NCBI GenBank assembly: GCA_028689115.1
Contig: JAQTWV010000001.1
Coordinates: 1 to 64,000 of the forward strand
Source of the DNA: Candidatus Altimarinota bacterium
Lineage (GTDB): Bacteria; Patescibacteriota; Gracilibacteria; BD1-5; UBA6164
DNA length: 64,000 nucleotides
Reading direction: 5' to 3'
Position 1 is the stretch's first letter. Every line of letters starts with the position of its first letter. Below are positions 52,859-63,612 of the stretch, one piece after another. Made by a program: the position numbers and the translations under genes. The notes beneath the pieces are model-generated. The model saw only the letters and a list, made by a program, of their open reading frames with translations, made no database searches and was not told the DNA's origin.

Positions 52859-54040
52859 ATGATTAATAGAAGAGAAGATAAATTAAAAAATTTATTATGA
52901 GCTAATTCTGATATCTTATCAGGACCTCAAGAAGTAAAATTAAGTAACTGAATTTCACCAGTTGCAAAAATTAAAGTTGTTTGAGTAGGTTGAGCTGGAC
53001 AAAATGCAGTAAATAGAATGATTGAGGGAGGTTTAGATGGAGTAGAATTTGTTTCTATAAATACTGATGCACAAGCATTATACAATTCACTTGCACCAAA
53101 AAAATTAAACATTTGAAAAATAATAACTCATGGTTTATGAGCTGGTGCTAATCCAGAAATTGGTAAAAAAGCAGCAGAAGAATCAAGAGAAGAAATAAAA
53201 GCAGCTCTTGATGGAGCTGATATGGTATTTATTACTTGTTGATTAGGTGGTGGTACTGGTACTTGAGCTGCACCAATTGTTGCAGAAGTTGCAAAAGAAT
53301 TAGGAGCTTTAACAGTTTGAATTGTTACAAAACCATTTTCTTTTGAATGACAAAATAGAATGAGTAAATCATTAGATGGATACGCTGCTTTAAAAGAAAA
53401 AGTAGATACATTAATTACTATTCCAAATGATAGAATTTTAACTATTATTGATAAAAAAACTCCTTTACTTGATGCTTTTTCAATAGTTGATGAAATCTTA
53501 AATCAATGAGTTCAATGAGTTTCAGATCTAATTACTCAACCAGGTTTAATTAACGTAGACTTTGCGGATGTTACTTCTGTTATGAAAAATGCAGGTTCTG
53601 CACTTATGGGTATTGGTTATGGATCAGGGGAAAATAGAGCTACTGAAGCTGCTAGATCTGCAATTGATTCTCCACTTCTTGAGTTATCAATTGCTTGAGC
53701 AAAATGATTATTATTCAATATAACTTGAGGTACTGATTTATCAATGTACGAAGTTGATGAAGCTGCTAGAATTATTACTGAAACAGTAGATTCTGATGCT
53801 AATATTATATTTGGTGCTACAATAAATGAAGAATATAATGGTGAATTAAAAATTACTGTTGTTGCAACTTGATTTGATGAAGAATCAAATGAACATTATG
53901 CATGAGAAAGTAGAATTTCAGCTAAATCTAATCCATTTGGAAGAAAACCAGTTCCAACTGATTCTAGAATTATGCCAACTCCACCTAAAAAAGTGGAAGA
54001 AGATTTAGATGTACCAAGTTTTTTAAGAAAAAAAATGTAA
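52859..54040 (+). CDS. ftsZ: Cell-division GTPase FtsZ
   Basis: 393 aa. Tubulin signature GGGTGTG at residues 130-136 (last Gly by TGA), [17 protein letters not shown] at the N-terminus, the T7 loop NVDFADV and C-terminal tail [12 protein letters not shown], the usual FtsA/ZipA-binding motif. It polymerises into the Z-ring. Confidence 0.97.
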
Positions 54041-54052
54041 TTTCTAAGTTTT

Positions 54053-54089
54053 AAGTCCGGACTTCAAAGAGTTCGGACTTAATTTTTTT
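54053..54089 (+). terminator. Rho-independent terminator
   Basis: AAGTCCG / CGGACTT stem with T8 after ftsZ. Confidence 0.85.
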
Positions 54090-54100
54090 TAAAATAATAC

Positions 54101-54128
54101 TTGATTTTATTTTTAAAAATATTACAAT
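54101..54128 (+). promoter_or_regulatory. nusA promoter
   Basis: TTGATT (54101-54106), 16 nt, TACAAT (54123-54128), about 25 nt before the leader hairpin. Confidence 0.45.
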
Positions 54129-54152
54129 TGCAATGTAATTAGATACTAGATT

Positions 54153-54181
54153 GGGGATTTGCGAAAGCGAATTCTCTTTTT
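54153..54181 (+). promoter_or_regulatory. Terminator-like hairpin in the nusA leader
   Basis: GGGGATTTGC-GAAA-GCGAATTCTC forms ten consecutive pairs (three or so G-U) with a GAAA tetraloop and is followed by TTTTT. Located between the putative promoter and the nusA start, it could attenuate nusA, whose product affects termination. Confidence 0.5.
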
Positions 54182-54205
54182 ATTTAAAATGTAATATATA
54201 AAAAT

Positions 54206-55270
54206 ATGCTAAACGTAAAACAAATAAATCAAGCTATTACTCTTATTTCTAAAGAAAAAAATATTTCTAAAGAAAAATTAGTAGAAATTATTGAAGCAGC
54301 TATTAAAACTGCATACAAAAAAGACTATGGTAACAAAGATGAAGAAGTAAATGTAAAAATAGATTTTGAAAATGAATCTATTCAAGTTACTGTTGAAAAA
54401 ACTCTTGTAAAAGAAGTAACTAATCCAGCACTTGAAATAAGTTTTGAAGAGTTAGGTGATGATGCTGAAGGTTTTGTAGAAGGTGATATTATAGAACTTG
54501 ATGTTACTGATGAAATACAAAATGATGATAATTGAGAAAGTTTTGGTAGAATTGCTTCTCAAGCTGCTAGACAAGTTATTATTCAAAAAATGTGAGAATC
54601 AGAAAAAGAAAAAATCTATGAACTTTTTGAATGAAAAGAAGGACAATTAGTTAATATAAAAATCGAAATTGTTGAATGATCAAAAGTAGTTTTTGATTAT
54701 ATGGGAAATCAAATTGTTTTACCAAAATGAGAACAAGTTTCTAGAGATAATTATGTTGCAGGTGCTAGATTTTTCTTGTATGTTGCAGAAGTTTCAAAAG
54801 GAGAAAATGGTTCACCAAGAGTTATTTTATCTAGAAAAAGACCAGAATTGGTTACTGCTATTTTTGCTGAAAATGTACCTGAAATAAGTGACTGAATTAT
54901 AAATATAGACAAGGTTGTAAGACAAGCATGAGTAAAAACTAAAATACTTGTTTCTTCAAATTATGATGAAGTAGATCCAGTTTGAACACTTATCTGACAA
55001 AAATGAATGAGAGTAAAATCTGTTATGGATGAACTTGGAGGTGAAAAAATCGATATTGTACCAAATGTTGCTGACATGAGAGAAGTAATTAAAAAATCAC
55101 TTTCTCCAGCAGAAGTTATAAAAGTGGAAATTGACGAAGAAAATAAATCATCAATTGTTTATATATTACCAACTGAAAGAGCAAAAGCTGTTTGAAAAAA
55201 TGGTTTAAATGTTAACTTAGCTTCTAAATTAACATGATACAGAATATCAATTGAAGATATTAAAGAATAA
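54206..55270 (+). CDS. nusA: Transcription termination/antitermination factor NusA
   Basis: 354 aa. N-domain ISKEKNISKEKLVEIIEAAI, S1 domain and KH domains: VDPVGTLIGQKGMRVKSVMD and AVGKNGLNVNLASKLTGYRI (the GxxG loops; Gly includes TGA). Binds RNA polymerase and nascent RNA. The C-terminal acidic repeats of some NusA are absent, as in most bacteria. Confidence 0.95.
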
Positions 55271-55271
55271 A

Positions 55272-55305
55272 AATAGGTCTATACTTTTTTAGTATAGACT
55301 TATTT
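55272..55305 (+). terminator. Rho-independent terminator
   Basis: AATAGGTCTATAC-TTTTTTA-GTATAGACTTATT after nusA. Confidence 0.85.
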
Positions 55306-55369
55306 TTTATTTGAAAAAAGTTTTATTATTTCTATAATAAAATTAGTTATTTGATAATCATGTATTTTT

Positions 55370-55822
55370 ATGAAAGTATTATTTTTAAAACATGTTATAA
55401 ATGTAGGGAAAGAAGGGGAGATAAAAGAAGTAAAACCAGGTTATGCTTCTAATATGCTTATCCCTCAATGACTTGCTATAGAACTTACTCCAGAAGCAGA
55501 AAAAAAGCATAGAGAAAGGTTGAAAAAAGATGAAAAACATAGGATGGAACTTATAGAAAATAGACACTCTATTTCAGAATCTTTAAATCATCAAAAATTT
55601 GAATTTACTCTTAAAACTTGAACTAATCAAAAAGTTTATGGTTGAATTTGAGAAAAAGATGTTATAGAATATGTGAAGAAAAAATTTAAGATTGAGCTTA
55701 CAAAAAAACATATAGATATGCCAAATGGTCATCTAAAAAAAATAGGGGAACATATAATTTATATCAAACTTTGAAAAGATGCTATGGCAAAAGTTTTTAT
55801 AGTAATTAATGAAGAAAAATAA
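55370..55822 (+). CDS. rplI: 50S ribosomal protein L9
   Basis: 150 aa. N-domain [20 protein letters not shown] with the conserved [13 protein letters not shown], then the long helix and C-domain (FEFTLKTGTNQKVYGGIGEK, ending [10 protein letters not shown]). Length is normal. Stop overlaps the ruvX start (TAATG). Confidence 0.95.
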
Positions 55823-56205
55823 TGTATTTAGCTATTGATTTATGAGATAAAAGATGTGGGATTGCTGTTTCAGTAGAGTGAATTGCAATTCCAAAAGAAA
55901 TAGTAGCTAGAACTTCTTTAATTAATATTCTTAAAAAATACATTGAAGATTATAAGATAAAAGTGATAGTTGTTTGATTACCATATGATTTGTATAATAC
56001 GGATTTAAAACAACTAAATAAAACAAAACAATTTATAGAAAAATTAAAACTAATTTTTCCAGAACTAAAAATAGATAGTATTGATGAAAGATTTACTAGT
56101 TTTGAGGCTACAAATGTATTAAAAAGTATGAATAAAAAAGAATTAGAAGGTAGGAAAGATGCAATTTCAGCGTGTTTAATACTAGAATCATATTTAAACT
56201 TATAA
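55822..56205 (+). CDS. ruvX: Holliday-junction resolvase-like RuvX/YqgF
   Basis: 127 aa. YLAIDLGDKRCGIAVS with the first catalytic Asp, VIVVGLPYDLYN, and IDERFTSFEA plus GRKDAISACLILESYL with the final Asp. YqgF-type RNase H fold, in pre-16S rRNA 5' maturation and possibly junction resolution. Translationally coupled to rplI by a 1-nt overlap. Confidence 0.93.
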
Positions 56206-56269
56206 ATTTTTGACTTTATTTTTAAAGTATGATTAAATGTATATATATTTATATTAATAAAATAATTTT

Positions 56270-57109
56270 ATGAACCAATTTAAAATTTTGTTTACAATTT
56301 TTATTTCTTCTATGTTTATGTCTAGTGCATATGCAGCTACTATAGAAAATATACAAGCTGTAGACAATCAAACAGTAAAAGTTGCAGTATCTTCTGATGT
56401 AACTTTTTCAGATGTAAAAGTTTATGGAGATGTAAAAATTTTAAGAGACATTGAAATTTCAAGTGCAACTAAAGATCCTTCTAATTCAAAAAAAGTAACT
56501 TTAAACTTAGCTAGTGATTTAGTTGCAAATTCTTCTTATAGTCTTATTTGAGTAATTTGAGCAGAATGAAATATAGATTTTGATATAGGAAAAACTGTTT
56601 CATGAGAAATAACTAATACTAATACATATAATGAAACTAAAATAATTGAAAAAATTTCTATAGTTAATTCTAAAACAATAGATGTTTATTATAATTATGA
56701 TATAGCAGAATGATTATTTGAATTTAAGTTATTAAGTGATTTAACTGTTGAATCTTTATATTCAAAATGAAATAATATTTTAGATGTAAATCTATCAACA
56801 ACTATGGAAAAATCATCATCATATATTTTGATGATATCTAATTTAGAAAATATTGATGGAGTTGTTTTAGATTTTGCTGAGTCATTATATGATTTTACTA
56901 CAAATAGTAGCTTAGTTGAAAAATCAGCTTCTGAAGAAAATATTACTGATGTAATAGCTGAGAATTCGTGAGCATTAAATTCTAATATTGAAGAAGTATC
57001 TTTAAAAGCAGCTAAAACTCCAGAAGCTTGAGCTGAAACTTGGTTTGTTATGTTACTTACATTTTTATTATCATCATTTTATTTTTTTAGAAATAAATTA
57101 TCAAAATAA
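56270..57109 (+). CDS. Secreted surface protein with C-terminal membrane anchor
   Basis: 279 aa. Signal peptide FTIFISSMFMSSAYA-A, beta-rich repeats (DVKVYGDVKIL, SKKVTLNLAS) and a C-terminal sequence TPEAGAETWFVMLLTFLLSS followed by FYFFRNKLSK, i.e. Gly/Thr, hydrophobic helix and basic tail. Such sorting-like ends are frequent on CPR surface proteins; no LPxTG motif. Function unknown. Confidence 0.7.
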
Positions 57110-57126
57110 TAACATAATAATGTTTT

Positions 57127-57157
57127 AAAAACACTGTATTTATACAGTGTTTTTTTG
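57127..57157 (+). terminator. Rho-independent terminator
   Basis: AAACACTGTA-TTTA-TACAGTGTTT then T. Confidence 0.85.
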
Positions 57158-57217
57158 TTGTTTTTATTTAAATATGATATAATTAATTTAATATTACTTG
57201 ATAAATTTTTTATTGTG

Positions 57218-58297
57218 ATGCAATTTTTAAAACCAGACCATATGTTAAAAGATCAATTATTACATATAATGATTGATAATGAATGAAGTGATATGTACAT
57301 AACTGTTTGAACTTTTCCATCTATAAAAATAGGATGAGAAATAGTTAAAGTAGATGATTGATTAGAAGTATTTACAGCAGATGATACTAAAGATTTTGCC
57401 TTATCAATTATAACTGAGGATCAACATCAAAGATTATTAAGAGATAAAAACCTAGATTTTTCTTTTACATTTTTAGATAGAAGATTTAGAGCAAATATAT
57501 CTTTTCAATTATGATATTATATGATTGTTCTTAGACTTTTAGTTTCAGATGTTCCAAATATAGATGATTTAGGTCTTACAGATATTTATAAAGAAGTTAC
57601 AAAAAAAGGTCAATGACTTATATTAATCACTTGACCAACAGGTTCTTGAAAAACTACAACTCTTGCTGCTATGATTGATTATGTAAATAGAAATTATAAT
57701 AAACATATTATAACAATAGAAGATCCAATTGAATATGTTCATACTCATAAACAATCAATTATTGAACACAAGGAAGTTGGAAGAGATGTACCAGATTATG
57801 AAACTGCACTTATTGGTGCTATGAGACAAAATCCAAATGTAATCTTGTTTTGAGAAATGAGAAACAAAGAGGAAATGGAAATGGCTTTAAGATTATCAGA
57901 AACATGACATGTTGTTTTTTCTACTTTGCATACTAGAAGTGCTTATCAAACTATTACAAGAATTCTTGATAGTTTCTCATGAGAAGATAAATCTCAAATT
58001 AGAATGCAATTAGCAGATTCATTAATCGCAGTATTTTCTCAAAGATTACTTAGATCTAATGATTGAACTTGAGTTGTGCTTGCAAAAGAAATACTTGTAA
58101 AAAATAGTGCTGTTGCTAATTTAATTAGAGAAAATGATTTACATCAAATTCCATCTGTTATTCAAATGTGATCAAGAGAGTGAATGCAGTTACTTGAAAC
58201 AGATATAGTAAATTACATTCGTAAATGAATAATATCAGAAGAAGAATGATTAAAATTTTCTAATAATCCGAAATTAATAAAAGAATCAATTTTATAA
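57218..58297 (+). CDS. pilT: Type IV pilus retraction ATPase PilT
   Basis: 359 aa. Walker A ITGPTGSGKTTTLAAMIDYV (Gly of GSGK and of TGP as TGA), Asp box TIEDPIEYVHTHK, AIRQNPNV-like MRQNPNVILFGEMRN (Walker B region), and the His box GHVVFSTLHTRSA. It drives pilus retraction. Closest to PilT rather than PilB from the short N-terminus and HTHKQSI segment. Confidence 0.92.
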
Positions 58298-58305
58298 AAA
58301 ATGAA

Positions 58306-58342
58306 CAAAAAAAAAAGATTTTCGTTAGAAAATCTTTTTTTT
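58306..58342. terminator. Terminator
   Basis: AAAGATTTTCG-TTAG-AAAATCTTT with A and T tracts on both sides; between pilT and the pilin gene. Confidence 0.8.
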
Positions 58343-58375
58343 GTTTAATAGTTTTTAACTATAAATTAGTTAATA

Positions 58376-58909
58376 TTAGTAAGGAAGAGTAGCTCCACCA
58401 TCAGTTATACCAGTACCAGTACCAACTAACCCAGCAGAATCTGTAGTAGTATTCATTTTATAATAGTTACCAACAACTCTAGCTTGATTTTGAGCTTCGT
58501 TTATAGTAGCAATTTGCATAAATTTGTATGCACCTGAACCAGTACCACCTACAGCATAAGCAGTTGGATAATCTACAGCTACATTATTAACTTCATCTTG
58601 AAAATCAGCTTGATTTTCTTTAACACCTGCAAAATCAATTGTTCATTGTACTCATGTACCAGTAGCACCATTAATTGTTTTAGCTTCAGTAGAATCATTA
58701 GTTAATAATGAACTAATAGCTGTACCTTTTGAAACTTCAATATTAACTTTTTTAATTAAATCGTTAACATTTGACAATCTTTTAGAATCTCTAGCTTCAC
58801 CAGAATATCCTTGTAAAGAAATAAAAGCAATTGTACCAAGAATAGCTAATATAGTAATAACTACGATTAACTCAACTAAAGTAAAGGCTTTTTTTGTATT
58901 TTTCATCAT
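58376..58909 (-). CDS. Type IV pilin-like protein
   Basis: 177 aa. N-terminal prepilin motif KKAFTLVELIVVITILAILG (cleavage before F, Glu5) and a long N-terminal helix. The rest is a Gly/Thr-rich head (TTDSAGLVGTGTGITDGGAT). It would be processed by a prepilin peptidase and form the pilus or pseudopilus with the PilT/B/C proteins around it. MM start could be either Met. Confidence 0.9.
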
Positions 58910-59078
58910 TATGCGAAAAATTAAGTAATAAAATACAAAAATAAATTTTAAAGTTTATTGTCTTCTTAGGAGACATTTGTATTTTAACCTTATATTGCTT
59001 ATTTAGCAAATATATTTTTAAAATTTACTAGACTTATTTATATAAAATAGTTTTATAATATTTTAAAAAATAAAAAAT

Positions 59079-59112
59079 AAAAAAATCTAGATTTACATCT
59101 AGATTTTTTTAT
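59079..59112 (-). terminator. Terminator
   Basis: AAAAAATCTAGA-TTTACA-TCTAGATTTTTT beside the pilC stop. Confidence 0.85.
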
Positions 59113-59114
59113 TT

Positions 59115-60329
59115 TTAAACTCATTTTGCAACTTTTCCCATTTCAAAAAATGGCATCATTATGGCTACTACGATTGTACCAACAAGTGCACCAACTATTA
59201 CGATGATGATAGGTTCCATCATACTAGACATGTTTCATATATATCTTTTTAGTTCTCAATTATAATTATCTCAAACTTTTTTTAGGGAAGTAGATAAACT
59301 TCAAGTTTCTTCTCATGTACTTACTACATAAGCAAATTCCTCAGGAAACAGTTTATTTAAATAAACTGATTCTTCATAATCTAGATTTAATCAAAGTGAT
59401 TTAGAAATAGTAAGTCAAACTTCAACTTCGTTTTTAATTCTTATAAGTTCTTTTTTATAAGCTAAGTTTGTAACTACTCTACTAGAAGTTTTTAATGAAT
59501 CAAGAAGTAATACTCAAGAATCTAATAAAATTGTAAATGATTTTATAAAGAAGACTATGTTTGATTGTTTAACTACATAACCAAATATTGGCATTCTAAC
59601 TGCTATATTTGCAAAAGTTATTTTTCAAATATATGTTGAATTTATAAGTTTAAATATAACTATTACAGATGCAATTATAAGTAATAGTTTTCACCAATCA
59701 TGAACTATAAAATTTGAAAATGCTACTACTCTTTGAGTTAATATAGGTAAATCACTTCATGCTTTTGCAAATGCTTCTGATATTTTTGGTACAATAAATA
59801 CCATCATAAAAGTTACCATTGATAGAGTTAAAAGTAAAAGTATCATAGGATATATCATTGCTCATTTTACTTTTCATTTTAATTCTATACTTTCAAGTAA
59901 ATTTGTATCAAGTTCAGCTAGTATTTTTCAAAGTTGTCATGTTTTTTCTCATACTCAAACTAATGAAGTAGTTAATGCATCAAAAACTTTTGGATATTGA
60001 TTCATTGTTTCACTAATTCAAATACCATGGTCTATGTTATCTCTCATTTCAATTCAAATTTTTTTCATATAAGGATTTTTGAGTTGTTTAATCAAGATTC
60101 ATAAAGCTCATTTAACATCAATTCAAGAGTTCAAGAAAATAGAGAATTTATTTATAAATTGCCATATTTCTTTTTTATTAACACTTTGAAATAAGTTTAT
60201 TTCGATGTCTCATGCTTTTTTCTTTTTTCAGCTTCATTTGAATTGAGCTCTTTTAGCATTTTCTAATAGTAAAATGAATTTTTGATTATCAAAATTTCAA
60301 TATCTATCATAAAATTTGTATCAAAACAT
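59115..60329 (-). CDS. pilC: Type IV pilus platform protein PilC (T2SS F)
   Basis: 404 aa. Two F-domains: the first (FINKFSIFLNSGIDVKGALG, GEKTGQLGKILAELD, AMIYPMILLLLTL) and the second (FTILLDSGVLLLDSLK, TGEETGSLSTSLKKVGD, MEPIIIVIVGALVGTIVVAI). Three membrane helices. It assembles the pilus in the inner membrane and binds PilB. Same operon as the phosphatase and pilB. Confidence 0.93.
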
Positions 60330-60344
60330 ATTTTCGTTTTTTTA

Positions 60345-62246
60345 TTAAATATTTCAATCTTTGGAAATAATTTCTTCTATTTCTTTTATAACTGTATTAT
60401 AATCACCTTTTTTATATAATTCACTTAATATATTAAATTTTATTTCCATTTTTTGATTTTTTTGTTCTATTCTATAATTTTTTTCATTATCAATTGCTCT
60501 TCTTAAATATGAATTTATTTTTGGATCTATATATCATTCTTTTATATATCTTGTTGCTTCCTCTTTAAGTTTTAGTATTTCTCAAGTATAAAATAAATTT
60601 TCTAGATTTTTAATTAATCTTTTGGTTTCTTTTTTTCTTTTAATTTCCTCTACAGCTTCTTCTATTTCTTCTTTATTTTTTCATTTTAAGTTTTTGATAT
60701 CACTTCTATCAAGTCACTCTTTTGCTTTTAATTCTAATAAATAATTATCATCTTCTTTTACAATATCTTTTTTAGTATCTCTTTTTATTATAATTACTGA
60801 GAGATCATCATCAAAATTTGTTCATGATCTAAATATTTTTACATCATTTATAAGATATTCATAAATATTTTTTATATTACTTTCATATTCTGTAACCATT
60901 TTGAATGATTTTTCTAACTTTTCTATTCAATAATATTCTCATTCTAAATTTTTATTTTCAATTATTCAGTCACTATATGTTATAAGTATATCTCAATCAT
61001 TTAATTTTATTGTTTTAACTTTTATATCATCAATTTCGTTTATTAGTCTAATACCAGCAGCAAGTCAACCTGGAATTAATTTTTCAATAGTATTAGTATC
61101 TTTTCTATATATAAGAATTGGCTCATGTCACATTCATACATATCATATTTCACTTGTTTCTTTATTTATTTCAAAAAATATTCATGTTACAAAATTTCTA
61201 GATTTTAAATCTTGTTTTAACGAATTATTAATATTGAAAGCTAATTCATTTAAATCTTTATTATAATTTTCTTTAAATAATTTGTTTATAAGAGTAATAA
61301 TAAATCAAGCTCTAATTCAGTGTCCAGTTGCATCTCATATAAAAAAATTATATTTTTTATCACTTTCTTCTAAACCAAACGTATCACCAGAAATTTTATC
61401 AGCTCATAGTATTTTTCAGTATAAATCATAACCAATTATGTTATTTTTATTTATTTCTTTAACTAATCATCTATGAATATTTTCAAGTTTTTTCTCTGCA
61501 ATTTCATTATTTAATCTAGTATCTTCTTCTATTAATATATTTATTTCATCAAGTAATTTTTTTCTTCTTCTATTTTCTTTTATATTTTTATAAAAATTTA
61601 ATTTCTTACCAATATTTACAAAAAATCATTTTTTTTCTTGTTTTTCTTTTTCTATTATTTTATCTATTTTAGCAGTTTCTCATATAAGTTGCAATGCTTC
61701 TATTTTAGCATTCTTTTTTAGTTTTTCTTGTTCAATTTTTCTATTTTTTTCAATACTCTTTTGAACTATTTTCTTTTCTTTGTTATAAAATGATATAACT
61801 GTTGAATTTTCTTTATTTTCTTCTAAAAAGTTTTGCAATAAATTCATTGCTTCAAGAGATTTATTTGTTTTAATTAAGATAACTATTTCATCTTTTATTT
61901 TTTGAAATCTTATTTTAAATCTTTCTATTTCAACTCTTTTTATATATTTAGTTTCTAGTTTATCTAAATTTGTTTTTAGTTTTAATATAGTTTCTTCTTT
62001 TTTCTTATATTTTTTCTTTTCTTTTTCAATTAATTTTTTATTTTCAATTTTATTTTCATCAGTACTAAATTTTTCTAAAAAAAGATTTATAGCTTCTTTT
62101 TCTTTAAATAAAATTTCTTCTATAGCTTTTTTTCAGTTTATCCAATCAGAAGAAGCTATAAATAGCTTAATTGCATTTATAGCTGAATCAAAAGCTTGTA
62201 CATTGCTTGTATCAACTTTTTTCTTTCTTTTTAAAAAATTAAACAT
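60345..62246 (-). CDS. SpoIIE-type phosphatase with coiled-coil N-terminus
   Basis: 633 aa, no membrane helix. The N-terminal about 280 residues are highly charged coiled coil (EKEKKKYKKKEETILKLKTN ... RRRKKLLDEINILIEEDTRL). PP2C-like part at about residues 300-500: GADKISGDTFG, FFIGDATGHGIRAGFI and LITYSDGII (metal-binding Asp residues), then a helical tail. It sits between pilC and pilB in the same direction with short gaps (15 and 13 nt), suggesting a role in regulating the pilus. Link to pilus is inferred from the operon only. Confidence 0.88.
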
Positions 62247-62259
62247 GTTTTTTGTTTTA

Positions 62260-63486
62260 TTAAATTAATTTCAATGCTTCTTCAATAGTGGTTTCTCCTA
62301 ATAGTGCTTTTATTAAGGCATCTTGGACTATTGTTACCATTCAGTGTTTTATTCATTCATCTCTCATTGCATTTGCACTTTCTTTATTTAGTATAAGTGG
62401 TTCTAAATAGTCTCATACTATTAATACCTCATGTATACCAAGTCTTCATTTATATCATGTATTACTACATTGTTCACATCATTCTCATCTATAAAATACA
62501 GCATTTTCAATATCTTTTTTTTCTAATATAGGAGATAATATTTCATTTATTTTTTTCATTTCATATTCAGATGCTTTATGGGCAACTTTACAATTTTTGC
62601 AGATTCTTTTTCAAAGTCTTTGACTTATAACCATTTTCATTGCAGAAGCTAAAAGGAAAGGTTCAACTCACATATTTATAAGTCTTTGAACTGTACCAGC
62701 TGCTGAATTCGTATGTATTGTAGATAATACCAAATGTCATGTAAGTGCAGCTTCTACTGCTAATACTGCTGTTTCTTTATCTCTGATTTCTCATACCATG
62801 ATTATATCTGGATCTTGTCTTACAAGTGATCTTAATCACGTAGAAAAACTATATCAAATATCTGGTTTAACTTGAGATTGATTTACATATTCTATATCAT
62901 ATTCTATTGGATCTTCAAGTGTTGAAATATTTAATTCCAATGGATTAAAGTTTTTTAAAATACCAAATAGGGTAGTAGATTTTCAAGATCAAGTAGGTCA
63001 AGCAACAAGGATTATTCAATATTTACTTTTTAGTGCTTCTCTAACTTTTTCTAAGTTTACATCAATTAATCATAATGCTTCAATATTTATAAGAGTATCA
63101 TCTTGTTTTAATATTCTCATTACCACTTTTTCTCAGTAACTTGTAGGCAGAGTAGAAAGTCTTATATCTATATTTTTATTTTCTTTTTCATAAAAATATA
63201 CTATTTTTCAATCCTGAGGCTTTTTATTTTCATCAATTTTAATTTTTGATAAAACTTTTAGTCTAGTAACAGCAGCAGATATATGATCTCTATCAATCTT
63301 ATCAATAAGCATAAAATCTCAATCTTTACGAAATCTTATTAGTAAGAAGTTTTCATTTGGCTCAATATGTATATCTGAAGCTCATCTTTCTATAGCCATT
63401 TTAAAAATATTTCAGATATATGTTACTATATCTCAAATTTCTTTTTTTAAGGGCATTTTGTTTATTTCTTCTATGCTAGGAGTCAT
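62260..63486 (-). CDS. pilB: Type IV pilus extension ATPase PilB (T2SS E)
   Basis: 408 aa. ERGASDIHIEPN, RFRKDGDF, Walker A LVAGPTGSGKSTTLFG (both GSGK glycines as TGA), TLEDPIEYDIEYVNQSQVKP, RQDPDIIMVGEIRDKETA, and a zinc-binding CKNC / CEQC pair (about residues 305-345) typical of GspE/PilB. The N1 domain of longer PilB is missing, common in this group. Drives pilus assembly. Confidence 0.95.
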
Positions 63487-63583
63487 AATTTAGTTTGTTA
63501 AATATATTTAGTTTATTCTAACATAATTTAATTATAAAAGTAAATAATTGATATTGACTATATTATAAAATATCTTATAAAAT

Positions 63584-63612
63584 AAAAAAACTATCTTTTG
63601 ATAGCTTTTTTT
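63584..63612 (-). terminator. Terminator
   Basis: AAAAGCTATC-AAAA-GATAGTTTTTTT on the minus strand, overlapping the stop of the next gene. Confidence 0.8.

Noticed and set aside
7543-63486. UGA = tryptophan (mycoplasma-type code)
   Set aside because: TGA occurs at conserved glycines and TGG at conserved tryptophans, so Gly is the only consistent reading.
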